Below are positions 1-9,613 of a DNA stretch of 64,000 nucleotides, one piece after another. The notes below the pieces were generated by a model, which saw only the letters and a list, made by a program, of their open reading frames with translations, ran no database searches and was not told the DNA's origin. Location of the stretch: positions 1,178,001-1,242,000 of the forward strand of contig NZ_CP010899.1 of NCBI RefSeq assembly GCF_001274875.1, in the 5' to 3' direction. The position numbers and the translations under genes are program-made. Source of the DNA: Spiroplasma kunkelii CR2-3x. Its GTDB lineage: Bacteria; Bacillota_I; Bacilli_A; Mycoplasmatales; Mycoplasmataceae. The number at the start of each line of letters is the position of its first letter. Within the stretch, counting starts at the first letter, position 1.

Positions 1-780
1 GCAACTAAGATAAAAAATATTAATACTCAATATGTTAATGGAATAACAGTTAACAATCAAATTTATTTTAGCACTTTTGATGGAATTTATTTTTTAACTG
101 ATAGGAAAACAACTACTGTTAAAATAAACAATTTTAATTTTTTTTACTAATCATGAATTAAAAATTAATAATAAAATCTATGTTTGCAGTTATATTTTGG
201 TAATTATAATATTAAAATTGGCGAAACAAGCGCAACTAAAATAAATGGGCTTGATTATGTAAGTGTTCATTTATTAGAAATTACTAAAAAACATAATGTA
301 TACTTTGCAACGAATCAGGGTCTTTATGTTTTAAAAAAATAGGGAAACAACCGCCACTAAAATAAATGGTATTGATGAAAATGTTTGAACAATTGAAATT
401 ATCAACAATGATATTTATTTTGGAACTGATTTTGGTGCTTATATATTAAAAAATGACGAAACAAAAATTCAGAGCAAATAAATGAGGTAAGAGGAAAAAT
501 CTCATTAATAACAACTACAAAAAATACTCTTTATCTTATTGGTGAAAATGATATGATTTATTATTTAAAAAATAACGAAGTAAATATTATTGAATTAGAT
601 TCAATAACAGAAAAAGGTATAAGAAAAAATTATTTTGATAAAATAAATAATAATATTTATATTCAACAATTACTGGATTTATATTTACTTATTAATAAAC
701 AAAAACAAAATGATGAAATATGAAATTTTTGAAAAATGATATAAATTTTTAGCACCCGATGTTTTAAAAGTTAAATTAAG
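1..780 (+). pseudogene. Repeat (beta-propeller-like) protein remnant, 5' end outside window
   Basis: Broken reading frames encode several copies of one unit, roughly 'GETTATKINGID' then 'IEIINNDIYFGTDFG', followed by a 'Y-x-LK' strand. Such ~45-residue repeats resemble the short beta-propeller-like repeats of Spiroplasma surface or lipoproteins (family resemblance only). TAA/TAG stops and frame changes occur near 149, 340 and 480, so it is not translatable as one protein. The coding trace continues beyond the palindrome at 800-882. Function not known. Confidence 0.5.
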
Positions 781-799
781 TTTTTACCAAGTTGTATTT

Positions 800-882
800 T
801 GTAGAATAAAGGATGAAGTAGGACAAAAAAACCGACCCAATAAGGGTCGGTTTTTTTGTCCTACTTCATCCTTTATTCTACA
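800..882. repeat. 83-bp perfect palindrome inserted in a pseudogene
   Basis: Arms 800-838 and 844-882 are exact reverse complements around the loop 'aataa'. The inner part (aaaccgaccc / gggtcggttt) looks like a rho-independent terminator. The outer part (tgtagaataaaggatgaagt and onward) is repeated once, as a single arm, at 29736-29773 inside the provirus. The coding trace of the surrounding pseudogene resumes after it, which suggests an insertion. Confidence 0.9.
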
Positions 883-1165
883 AAGTTAAAGAAATAATAA
901 ATAAATTTGAAAATAAAAATATAATTCAGAATTTATGTCTTGATTAAATGCAACTATTTGAAATATCCCAGAAGAAGATCATTCTGGTGCGGGAGGATCA
1001 ATTACAAATGATAATATTCAAACACTATTACTAATCTAATATATGAACATTATTCTGATTTTCACACAAAATATTAACAAATGAATGAAAACGATGAATT
1101 AGTTTTATCAACAACAACTAACGGTTATTGAGACCAAAGTTCCTTATATATTATTAGAAACCTTT
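883..1165 (+). pseudogene. Downstream part of the interrupted repeat-protein gene
   Basis: After the palindrome an open stretch reads 'KEIINKFENKNI', then 'SWLNATIWNIPEEDHSGAGG' (TGA as Trp), and ends in frame changes near 1040 and 1120. It is in the same orientation as the upstream remnant and is probably the tail of the same gene. No recognised domain. Confidence 0.35.
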
Positions 1166-1200
1166 AGAGCACTCAGCTAAATTATTTTATAATTTTTGTA

Positions 1201-1239
1201 AATTAAAAACCAACTCTAGCTAGAGTTGGTTTTTAATTT
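1201..1239. terminator. Bidirectional intrinsic terminator
   Basis: Perfect palindrome built from aattaaaaaccaactctag and its complement, with A and T runs on both outer sides. It lies between the plus-strand remnant and the minus-strand pseudogene, so it can serve both convergent units. Confidence 0.8.
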
Positions 1240-1249
1240 AAATAATAAT

Positions 1250-2357
1250 AATTTCTAAAGTACATACTATAAAATTCATTTAAAATTTCTCAATTAAGTT
1301 CTTTTTTCATCAGGTGTCAACATTCACTAAGAAAATCATTCTTCAAATAATTCATCATTATCACTAGTTAGTACATAACCAGATTAAATAAACGACCATG
1401 CTGCTAATTGTTGTTGAAACGGAATATTATTGCTATTACAACTTGATGTCCTAAATATTGAACTAATAAATCACCAGGATTAGTAATAAATGCACAAATA
1501 TTTAGTTGCTCGCTACTAGATTCACAAATACATTTACCAGTATCAACATTAATATTATGATTAAAATAAATTTGATCAGAGGGCCAAACTGATACATAAT
1601 TTGTAATGGAATGTCCTATTTTATGAATAATTGTTGTGAAATATTATCTGCTGTTGAATGAAAACCAATTTCATATTGTTTTTTGTTTACATGCTCTTGC
1701 AATGTTCGACCACTAATAATCATACATTGGGCTAAATAATGGCCATTCTTTTTTAACCTTGTTACTACTAAAGGGTTATTGCAATTACTTTTAATAATAT
1801 CATTATTAAATTCAATACTATATCATAATTTTTGAAAAATTGAAAAACCATAAATATTAACGAATAAATTAGCAAAAGTAATTAAATTATTAATAAATAA
1901 CTTTTGCTTATCAGAAACAACAGCAGCAACAATTTCCGCAAATTGATAAGAATAAACTTGATTATTTGTTACTCCATGCACAACATTAGCAAATATTTGA
2001 AAATAGTTAAATTTTTTCTTTTTGTTAAAATTGTTAATTGACATCTGGCTTGCTTCATAAGTCATATTATTTTCATAACGATGAATAAATGTAAAATCTT
2101 CATCAGTTAACGATATCTTTTTTTAAATTTACTTTTAAAAGATTGTAATGTTCCTTTTACTAATTGGTTATTATTTAAATTAGATAAATTTATTTTTTTT
2201 ACTATGATTACGGTATAGTAAACAATCACTATGTTTAGCATAGTCAATTTCATTATCGCCTTTTAAAACACATCAAAATAATCCTCCCATAGAAAAGATA
2301 ATTATTACACTAGTTATTAAAATAATAATTATTGTAATATCTTCATTTTTTTTCATA
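1250..2357 (-). pseudogene. Membrane-anchored protein, frameshifted
   Basis: Starts at ATG 2357 with 'MKKNEDITIIIILITSVIII', a basic start followed by one hydrophobic anchor, then a polar region. The frame changes near 2160 and again near 1640, with stops between. The longest surviving piece is 1823-2065, and good coding sense continues past it when TGA is read as Trp. Not recognised; probably an anchored extracellular or cytosolic protein that is now dead. Confidence 0.5.
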
Positions 2358-2641
2358 ACTTTTCTCTTTAAATAAAATTAATTTTAATGGGTATAAAAAT
2401 ATTTTTTCATAATTTAAAGTTAATAAAATATTACATAGAACTAGATGATTATAACAAAATATTATCTAAATTAAAAATTACATTCATTTAATTCTAATTA
2501 AAAACATCAGTGGAATGCGGATGTTAAAATATTAATACTAATAAGATGATTATGGATATTAGGTTCTCTCTAATAACCAACTTGATAATAACATTACCTT
2601 ATTAGAAACTATTTTTTAGTTTAATAAAATTTTATTAATTA

Positions 2642-2908
2642 TTATCATCTTCCATCTTCAGTTAAATCTTTTATTTTCTTTTTATCAATTTTAATTCAAT
2701 TAGCCGCTTGTTTTTCGTGATTTAATTGTAGTTAAATTATATAATTTGGATTTTTTGGATTATTAGCCGCTTGTCTTAATTTTAACTTTTGTTCAATGGT
2801 TAAATGTCTAAAATAAAAAAGTTATTCTTTATTTAAAGTTTGAGCAGAATCAATTGATGTTTTAACTCTTTTAGATATAGATAAAATCTCAGCCATTTTT
2901 TCTGCCAT
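2642..2908 (-). pseudogene. Small charged protein with two in-frame ochre codons
   Basis: From ATG 2908 (RBS GAGGT upstream) one uninterrupted frame of 89 codons runs to TAA 2642, broken only by two internal TAA codons, each of which would restore a plausible sequence if it were CAA (Gln). It starts 'MAEKMAEILSISKRVKTSID'. No family recognised. Confidence 0.45.
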
Positions 2909-3180
2909 TTTCTAGACCTCCATTTTGGACCTATTTACCTTTACTTATATTATAACATTTTTTAAGTTTTCATTACCATTGTAAATTTTAGCATAGAAAT
3001 TTAAGAATAAGATATTTAAAAAAATATTAAATTATTTTTAAAAATATAAATTTAATTTACAAATAATTTGATAAAAACAAAATTTACTTTTGATTTTATT
3101 ATTTTTTTATAAGATATTACTAATAGTTTAATTTTTAATTAAACTATTATTTTTAGAAAGGAGGTACCATTTTAAATCTA

Positions 3181-3340
3181 TGAAAAGATTATTTAATATT
3201 TTAGGTGCAATTGGAATATTTAGTATATAATCATCAAGTTTAACAGATTGTAAAAAACCATAGCAAACTCAAAATACTGCAAAATACCTAAAAAAAATAA
3301 AACAAATACAGATGACAAAAATTTAAAAAATAACAAAAAT
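3181..3340 (+). pseudogene. Lipoprotein signal-peptide remnant
   Basis: A strong RBS (aaaggaggt, 3158-3166) precedes ATG 3181 and 'MKRLFNILGAIGIFSI', the usual start of Spiroplasma lipoproteins, then a TAA and a trace of a lipobox-like 'LTDCKKP'. The rest is Lys/Asn-rich and full of stops. The gene is dead; only the secretion signal can be recognised. Confidence 0.6.
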
Positions 3341-3539
3341 TAAATCCTTCACTAAGGAAAAATGTTACAATACTTTAAAATAACAAACCTTTTAATAAAA
3401 AACGAAAAAACACTAATAATTAATAATTTATTTAAAAATTCTTTCAATTTTTTGCACTAAGAAAGAATATATTTAAATTTATAAATAAAAAAAATAATAT
3501 TTTTCATTAAAACCTATCAAATGTTTGGGAATAAATATT

Positions 3540-4035
3540 ATCATACCATATTAAGACTCTGTAAGATTTGAATTGTTTTTTTAGTTAGTGTAATTTTTTT
3601 ACTCTTCTTGTTTTCTTGGATATGACGTAATAGTTCTACTTTAGCAATTGGTTGAATAATAAAATATTGGATTCAAGCTAAAACTAATTGAGCAACAGTA
3701 CAATTATATTTTTTAGCTTCGGTAACTAGAATTTAATTTTCGATTGTATTAGCAATTGATGAATATGCTTGTATCAAAATGTTTTTATTTTGATAATATT
3801 GTACACGATCTCATCTTTGCTTAAAAGGATTAAATTTAATTTAGTTTAAATTTGGATAAATACCTGTTTTTTCAAACAAAATTTCAATCATATCCTTATC
3901 AAAATTACTTACACCAACAACATTAATTAACCCTTTCGCTTTGCATTGTAGCAATTCGGTATATGCTTTGATAGTTTTGTAAAAATTTAAATTTGGGCGA
4001 TGAATTAAAACAATATCTAAATAAATTGCTCCTAA
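3540..4035 (-). pseudogene. Aldo/keto reductase remnant
   Basis: Reads 'YLDIVLIHRPN', 'GLINVVGVSNFDKDMIEIL' and 'YNCTVAQLVLAWIQYFIIQP', matching the substrate/cofactor core of NADPH-dependent aldo/keto reductases (D-x-x-LIH-P, G-VSNF, Q-L-LAW). The N-terminal barrel strands with the catalytic Tyr are missing. Two in-frame TAA codons sit at probable Gln positions. Its 5' end is spliced directly onto a glpX remnant. Confidence 0.75.
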
Positions 4036-4585
4036 TACATCTCATTAATTAATTAATTCAACCTTAATGCCTAATTGACACATTGTTTTTGTTATTTTTT
4101 GATGACGCGGTTTATTTAAAATAATAAATGATAAATTTTGCTTAATTTTTAATAAAGTCAATAAAATTGCTTCAATTGGTTAATTAAAATCAACTATTAC
4201 AGCTAAGTCCTGTGATAAAAACAATTTTTACATATACATTTCTGGGATTTATAACATTGTATTATTTTTAGCAACAGCAATACATGAAATTGAACCCGGT
4301 CCATTTTTACTAGCCGGTGTTGTCCCTTCAATTGGGTCAACTGCAATATCAATCGTAATTGCTTGTTAATGAAAAAAAAGTTTGCCCTTGATATAACATT
4401 GGTGCTGTATCAAGTTCACCTTTGCAAATTTCAATTTTTGTTTTAACATCATTACTTGTTAATAATTTATTAATAATATCCTGCTTTTTGGTCTAACATA
4501 TTTTTATCATTTTTACCAACCAATTCATATTAAGCAATCACAGCTAACTGGACCGCACGTAAAAATAAAAGACTATTTATTTCCA
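4035..4585 (-). pseudogene. glpX: Class II fructose-1,6-bisphosphatase remnant
   Basis: Begins 'MEINSLLFLRAVQLAVIA' and later shows 'DPIEGTTPASKNGPGSISC' (GlpX metal/substrate motif, in a shifted frame) and 'LSFIILNKPRHQKITKTM'. Frameshifts lie near 4480 and 4370, with several TAA codons at likely Gln positions. It stops at the 'WDVLGAI' region, where aldo/keto reductase sequence begins. Known role: gluconeogenic dephosphorylation of fructose-1,6-bisphosphate. This copy cannot work. Confidence 0.75.
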
Positions 4586-4657
4586 TTGTTTATTCCTTTG
4601 CTTGCTATTAATATTTAATCATATAATTTCCAAAATAAAAATGTAAAATACCTTACA

Positions 4658-5821
4658 TTATTTTGTATTTTGTTTTGGAATCTTACCAAATAATTCATGA
4701 AAGGCCCGCTTTCATCCAACTTTACTAGCATGAACTAAAAATTCATTGCTAGAAATAATAAAAGTACAAAAGACAATTGGAATAATATATACTCAATAAT
4801 ATCATGTTGGTTCTGAAATTTTATTTGGAACATTTACTGCAATAAAAATATATTGAAAAATTGGGTTTCAAAAAAACATTAATAATTGGGTTGAAGTTGT
4901 ATAGATGGGGCCAGACATTGCTAAACATGAATAATATAGTATTCGAGAACTACCCATAATAATTCCTCCAGCAAGAACAATTAATGCATAATCATAATAT
5001 TGAAAATTAGCAAAAATTTTATAACCATCTAAGAAACTTTGATAAGAAAAAACTGCAGAAATTGGTGTCCCTAATAATAACATTAATATCGCTGAAGAAC
5101 TTGTTTTAATTGATACTGTTTCATGATTTGTAAATTTAATTTTTGAAGAACTCATTAAATTGGACATTCCTAATGCTTCCATTGCATAAAAGCCAGCGGT
5201 CACTAAAGCTAAACACATCCCTCCAATCGATGATCAAGCTAATCCTTCTTCAATTGCAAAATGAATTGACATTCCTAAAATTAAACATGTAGAAATTGCT
5301 AAAGCAGTTCAAGTATATTTACTTTGACGAGCACTAAAAAAAATAGCACTTCCAATTGCCGCTAAAATAACATTTAAATTTAACAATAATCCTGGAACAG
5401 TTCCATCTGTACCACTTTGATGATTAATTGTTAATAAAACTGATAACTGAAAAAATACCATTGCAACCGGACCACCTAAAAAACCATATAATACAATTAG
5501 TCAAGTTTCTTTATGACGAAGTAATTTTAAAAAATTAATAAAATTTTTGGGTTTATAAAAAATAAACATTACAAAAGTTGCCATTATTTCTTGAATTGTC
5601 ACATAAAAAGTAGCATTAATTGGCGCTGCTAAATTACCATATGGTCCTTGTTCTGGAATAATATATAGCATTAATGGTACAATAGAATATCCAACTGCAG
5701 AAATTAATCCATACATAATTCCCAGAATAATGCGACGTTTTGTATGAATAGTATCCAATTCATTTTTTACATTTTTTTCTTTTTGTAATAACTGTTGATC
5801 TGTGGTAACCTGATCTGACAT
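4658..5821 (-). CDS. Multispanning membrane transporter (DMT/EamA-like)
   Basis: 387 aa from ATG 5821 to TAA 4658, continuous only with TGA as Trp. After a ~35-residue charged cytoplasmic N terminus there are about ten hydrophobic segments, including 'IILGIMYGLISAVGYSIVPL' and 'YDYALIVLAGGIIMGSSRIL'. The size and ten-helix layout fit the drug/metabolite transporter superfamily; the substrate cannot be read from the sequence. It stands alone and is intact among decayed neighbours, which suggests it is still selected. Another permease family of similar topology is possible. Confidence 0.65.
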
Positions 5822-5896
5822 ATTTATACTTCCCTAATCCATTTTTTTACTATTAATATTGTTTTTTTAAAAACCATTAATTATATATTACACTAA

Positions 5897-5932
5897 ACAT
5901 AAAAAAAGTTAAACTTTTTTAACTTTTTTTAT
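5897..5932 (-). terminator. Candidate intrinsic terminator of the phage module
   Basis: AT-only stem aaaaaagtt / aacttttttt with T runs, downstream of the minus-strand phage genes and upstream of the transporter. Weak, because it has almost no GC pairs. Confidence 0.4.
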
Positions 5933-6119
5933 ATAAATTTAATAAATAACATTAATATAATCAAATTATTATTATAATTATTTTTTTCCAAATAAAAATG
6001 CATCTCTTTTAAAAAATTCATAAAATTTTTTAAGGATACTGACTTTTTTATATGAATATTTTAATAATTATTTTAAATTATTTTTTAAATAAAATTTAAA
6101 TCTTTTAATACTATGGCAC

Positions 6120-6449
6120 CTAATATATCACCAATGATACTCAATTTAAAAATTGGTGTATACAAAATGCTCCCGATAATCGTAATAAATCATCTCTGTC
6201 TTTTGAACTATTAGCAAAGGTATATAAGCAATCTTCAATATTTAATATTTGTGGAATGTAATAACCATTTTCATCTTCATAATAATAATCTTCACCATAA
6301 TAATATTTATCTATAATTTTACTAATACAATTAAAGTGACATTTTCAATCTTTACTATAATATTGTTCTTTTCTAATAACTTTATTATCTTCATATACAA
6401 CAAGACCCGTAGTACCAGTTCCTGATTGGTCAATACCTATTTTTATCAA
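6120..6449 (-). CDS. RuvC-like Holliday junction resolvase, short
   Basis: The frame from TTG 6449 to TAG 6120 (109 aa) starts 'MIKIGIDQSGTGTTGLVVYE', the first strand of the RuvC/RNase H fold with its catalytic Asp (ID-S-T-TG). The C-terminal part 'SSKDRDDLLRLSGAF' resembles the last helix, but the expected acidic residues are not evident. Phage RuvC-like proteins are usually ~150 aa or more, so this one is probably truncated or decayed. It overlaps the end of recT, as expected in a phage recombination operon. Confidence 0.55.
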
Positions 6450-7294
6450 GTTGCTCAATCCTCATCATTATTATTAATTACTGGTGTTACATTTGAGATA
6501 TCATCTTCTTTAACGACATTATCATTTGTGTCTGCTATTTCTGGATAAGAGATTGGGGAAATTTATAATAGTCCATCGCTAATTTGCCCCTTATTTTTGG
6601 CGACAGTAATATCATTAAAAGGTATATATTCAAAATTACCATCTTCTTTAATTTCTTTTTCATCTAAATCAATATCAAAAATATCAATTCCCATTTCTAA
6701 TGCTAATTTACGATATAATTTTGCTTCAATCATTTATTTTGGTCATTTATTTCAAGGTGAATATTCACTATTACCACTATGACTACTATTTTTTAATCAT
6801 TCAATATCTGCTTTTTTTAATAAAATATCTTGATAATTACCATTTTTATCTTTTGCAAAAGCATAAGAACCAATTATTTCATTAAAATCACTAGTATTTG
6901 CATTAAAATTAATTTAATGTATTTTAGGACATGAATTTAAACTATCTCATTCAAATTTCTCACCTTTAAAAATAATTGCTTTTCTTGGGCTATATCCTGC
7001 TTCTTCAATTCTTTTACAATAAACTTTACTATCAATAACAGTAGTTAATTTATTTTTAAATGGAATAATATTAAAATCTTTTCCAAAAATTAACCCTTTA
7101 TTACTTAATTTAATAATACCTAATGTTGTAATTTTAGTATTATCAGCAGTATTAACTAATTGCAAATAATTTTGTCCATTTTTCATTTTTAATTCTTCAA
7201 GTGCTAAAATATTTTCTTTTAAATATTTATCATTAACTTTTAATTCATATTTAATAATTGCACTTTTAATATATTGTTGTAATTCAGTTGTCAT
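6443..7294 (-). pseudogene. recT: RecT-type phage single-strand annealing protein, three ochre codons
   Basis: ATG 7294 (RBS GGAGTG) to TAA 6443 is one 284-codon frame with no frameshift but three internal TAA codons (plus-strand positions 6914, 6734, 6563). RecT hallmarks are 'VYCKRIEEAGYSPRKAIIFK' and 'YSPWNKWPK' followed by 'MIEAKLYRKLALEMG'. RecT anneals complementary single strands in phage recombination. Each stop would be restored by CAA (Gln). Ordinary CAA codons also occur in the gene, so UAA has not simply replaced CAA. Downstream is the RuvC-like gene; upstream is the coiled-coil gene. Confidence 0.8.
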
Positions 7295-7295
7295 T

Positions 7296-8093
7296 TTATT
7301 TCACTCCTTTATTTATTTTGAATTTAATACCTTTAATACCAATAGTATTAATATCTACATTACTATCTCATTGTGCTTTAATTTCATTTTTAACATTTTT
7401 TTCATCAATAACTAAATAAGTTTTAATTAAATTAATTAATTCTAATTTATTTGCATTTTCTAAAAAATCATTATCAATTCCAATTATTTCAATATCTTTT
7501 ATTAATATTTTTTCTTTTATTAAATTAATACCAACTTTTTTTAATTATTTTGGTTCTAATGATTTATCAATTTGCTCAATTTGTTCCATTACAAGAACTT
7601 GTTCATCTTGAATTTGGTCAATATCAAGACCCATATCTGGTGTTAAACTATTTTCTTTTTCAAGTAATTCTTGTTTTTTTAATTCTTGTTCTTTAAATAA
7701 TTCATTTTGTTTTTTAATGCGTACTTGATTAATATTATTTTTAATTTCAATTTTATGATTTTAAATTATTTTTTTTAATTTAATTAAATTATTTCTTAAT
7801 TTATTAACATCATCTAAACAATCATCAACTACTTTTACTGGTTCACGAAAAACAATATATACTTTACTTACAAGACTAGTAATATCTTTTAAATACACAT
7901 TTTTATAACCATTAGTATTATAATAATTACGATGACGATAAATAAATTCTGCTAATTATTACCCATTTTCATCCATTCATTTTTTAATATTTAATTATTT
8001 TAAACTTAATTCTTTAAAATCATTACCTTTAATAAGAAAAGGAAAAGAAACATTTTTAACTATATCTTTTACATTATTATTATTATTATTCAT
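7296..8093 (-). pseudogene. Coiled-coil phage protein upstream of recT, five ochre codons
   Basis: A 266-codon frame from ATG 8093 to TAA 7296 remains in phase but contains five TAA codons (plus-strand positions 7995, 7959, 7956, 7761 and 7545). The middle is Lys/Glu/Gln-rich and probably coiled coil ('KKQNELFKEQELKKQELLEK'). Its position beside recT resembles phage genes of unknown function paired with RecT (DUF1351-like), but I cannot confirm the family. It overlaps the upstream small gene by ATG/TAA proximity, so translation was probably coupled. Confidence 0.5.
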
Positions 8094-8094
8094 T

Positions 8095-8229
8095 TTAAAT
8101 TTCCTCCAAATTCTTTTCTATAATTAATTTTTCAATATAGTCATAAGCACTCTCTTCTGAATAACACTCTTCTAATGCTTCATTAAATAAATCTTCTTCA
8201 GTATAAACTTTGCCATCGTCACTTTTCAT
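8095..8229 (-). CDS. Small acidic phage protein (copy of 53312-53449)
   Basis: 44 aa, 'MKSDDGKVYTEEDLFNEALE', intact, very similar along its whole length to the 45-aa protein at 53312-53449. Conservation of this tiny acidic protein in two separate phage remnants argues that it is a real gene. Its 3' end carries the RBS (GGAGGAAAT) of the next gene. Function unknown; may be an early regulatory or anti-host protein. Confidence 0.65.
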   Translation of the reverse strand: MKSDDGKVYTEEDLFNEALEECYSEESAYDYIEKLIIEKNLEEI

Positions 8230-8236
8230 ATATTAT

Positions 8237-8396
8237 TTATTCTCCTTGTCATTCAATTTTTTCTAAATTAATAATAGTTTTTTCACTATAAAATATATTT
8301 TTAGCAGTAAGCTCTGCTTCAATATATGTATAAAAAAAACTGAGTATTAAATCCAAATTTATCTTTTGATAATAATAAGTATTTATATTTTTTCAT
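8237..8396 (-). pseudogene. Copy of the small phage gene at 53148, frameshifted in an A tract
   Basis: Starts 'MKKYKYLLLSKDKFGFN', identical to the intact 52-aa protein at 53148-53306, but has eight A/T bases at 8332-8339 where the intact copy has seven, giving a +1 frameshift. The end 'IEWQGE' is retained. The cause is either mutation or sequence that slippage could rescue. Confidence 0.6.
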
Positions 8397-8409
8397 AATT
8401 TAATTCCTC

Positions 8410-8544
8410 CTAATTTTGTTTACCTAATGCTCAATGTTCATCAGTAATTTCATCGTGTGTAAGAATATATTTATTTTCTTTATCACATTTAAAGCAATAA
8501 CCTCAATATCTTTTTTTAAAACATATTTTCTTTTTCATAATCAT
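8410..8544 (-). CDS. Small CxxC phage protein
   Basis: 44 aa from ATG 8544 (alternative ATG 8538), 'MIMKKKICFKKRYWGYCFKC', with a Cys-x2-Cys pair that suggests a small zinc knuckle, then 'DEITDEHWAL'. Homologous to 30361-30519 and to the decayed 52974-53134 copy. It lies directly behind the conserved RNA element and its hairpins, so those probably form its 5' leader. Function unknown. Confidence 0.6.
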
Positions 8545-8559
8545 TTTTAAATTCTCATT

Positions 8560-8884
8560 TTTACAATTAACTACAAAGTACTACAATGTTCTACATTTTG
8601 TAGTTACTTGTAGTATTTCATCAAGTCCCCACTAGTAGATTAATTAAGAAATCCTTGCCCAGTTCTTAAAAATTATTTAACCTCTACGCACACGATTTTA
8701 TTTTTATCCTTGCAATTAATAGTTGTGAATGCACCACTACGCGTCTATCTTAATCAAAGTCATTAATTTACAAAATCGCAAAAAAACAAGTTAACAGCTC
8801 TAATGGTTTCATGCCGGCGGAAATGCCTTGTTGGAGAACCTTCCCTAAAAATATGTAATTATAAATTAAACACTTGTAGAGCCA
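8560..8884 (-). ncRNA. Conserved structured element, copy 1 (with leader hairpins)
   Basis: Reverse complement of the elements at 30005-30332 and 52625-52950, with only scattered differences by eye. The 5' 'GGCTCTAC' (near 8884) can pair with 'GTAGAG' near 8687, and 'CGATTTT' with 'AAAATCG' inside it; a TTAAGAA/TTCTTAA hairpin follows. It is much less AT-rich than its surroundings and has no conserved reading frame. This copy lacks the ~10-nt 'ggaggtactt' segment present in the other two. Either a phage noncoding RNA or a long structured 5' leader. Confidence 0.55.
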
Positions 8885-8934
8885 ATTATTTAATTTTTAA
8901 AGTTGTTTTATAAAATTTAATGTTTTAAAAAAAA

Positions 8935-9057
8935 TTTTAATATTCAGTGTAATAAACATCTTCAAATCATTCTGTTTTTTCACGATGGTTAGGTTACTTT
9001 ATGAAACTGCTTTGGTGTTCCACATTTTTTGCATTTAATAAAAGTATTTTTAAACAT
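8935..9057 (-). pseudogene. Small zinc-ribbon-like phage protein, frameshifted copy
   Basis: Starts 'MFKNTFIKCKKCGTPKQFHK', like the intact 38-aa proteins at 29830 and 52450, but a small indel after this point puts it out of frame. The Cys-x2-Cys pair remains. The RBS (GGAG) and a terminator/attenuator-like hairpin (9085-9125) precede it, as in the other copies. Confidence 0.6.
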
Positions 9058-9079
9058 ATTTTTCATCTCCTTTTAATGG

Positions 9080-9150
9080 TTGTTTTTAAATAAAAAAACA
9101 ACCCTTTAACAAGAGTTGTTTTTTACGGCTTCATCGTACACGATGTATAA
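9080..9150 (-). promoter_or_regulatory. Head of phage module: terminator-like hairpin and small palindrome
   Basis: On the minus strand, 'tacatcgtgtacgatg' (imperfect palindrome) precedes an aacaact...gttgttttttta hairpin with a T run, then the RBS of the zinc-ribbon-like gene. The same arrangement stands at 52365-52440. At 29736-29800 it is replaced by another hairpin. Looks like the boundary or attenuator of the early operon. Confidence 0.5.
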
Positions 9151-9259
9151 TTATAAAATCTTCTTTTAAATTTAACATAAATAAAACAACTATTTCCATT
9201 AAAGTCTTAGCTGTTAGTGTTAATTTTAATAAGTCCGATGACAAAAATTTATAATATTT

Positions 9260-9589
9260 TTAAAGAGCATTTTTTTGAAAAGAATACTGGTTAGCAGTTA
9301 ATAATTTTGGCATTACTTTTGGCACTAACCTTGCCAATTGTTTATCTAATTCTAATTCTACAATAGGGCGTGCCGAAGATGAAACTATTCCAAAATTTTC
9401 TAGTGTTTTTCTTTCTGACCTGCTTAATTTTTTATCATCATATTTAGTTAAATTAATAATTTGGTTTGGTTTTAATTTTTCTAATTGTTTGTTAGTAGTT
9501 ATATGTTCATATGAATTATTAGCAACTGTAAAAGACATACCATTAATTCCAATTGCTGTTGCACTTATTAAACATAATATTTTTTTCAT
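9260..9589 (-). CDS. Secreted protein of unknown function
   Basis: 109 aa from ATG 9589, RBS AAAGGAAA. The N terminus 'MKKILCLISATAIGINGMSF' is a Sec signal peptide; 'GMSFTVANNS' has no lipobox Cys, so the product is probably released or wall-less-surface exposed. The mature part is charged, with 'KYDDKKLSRSERKTLENFG'. Complete, with TAA stop. It may belong to a larger family of small secreted spiroplasma proteins; no function can be assigned. Confidence 0.65.
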   Translation of the reverse strand: MKKILCLISATAIGINGMSFTVANNSYEHITTNKQLEKLKPNQIINLTKYDDKKLSRSERKTLENFGIVSSSARPIVELELDKQLARLVPKVMPKLLTANQYSFQKNAL

Positions 9590-9613
9590 TTATTTTTTCC
9601 TTTCATTTTTTTA

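Noticed and set aside
6443-8093. UAA read as glutamine in the phage
   Set aside because: CAA is still common in the same genes, and intact neighbours (8095-8229, 24935-25276, proS, cls) terminate at TAA. Point decay is simpler.
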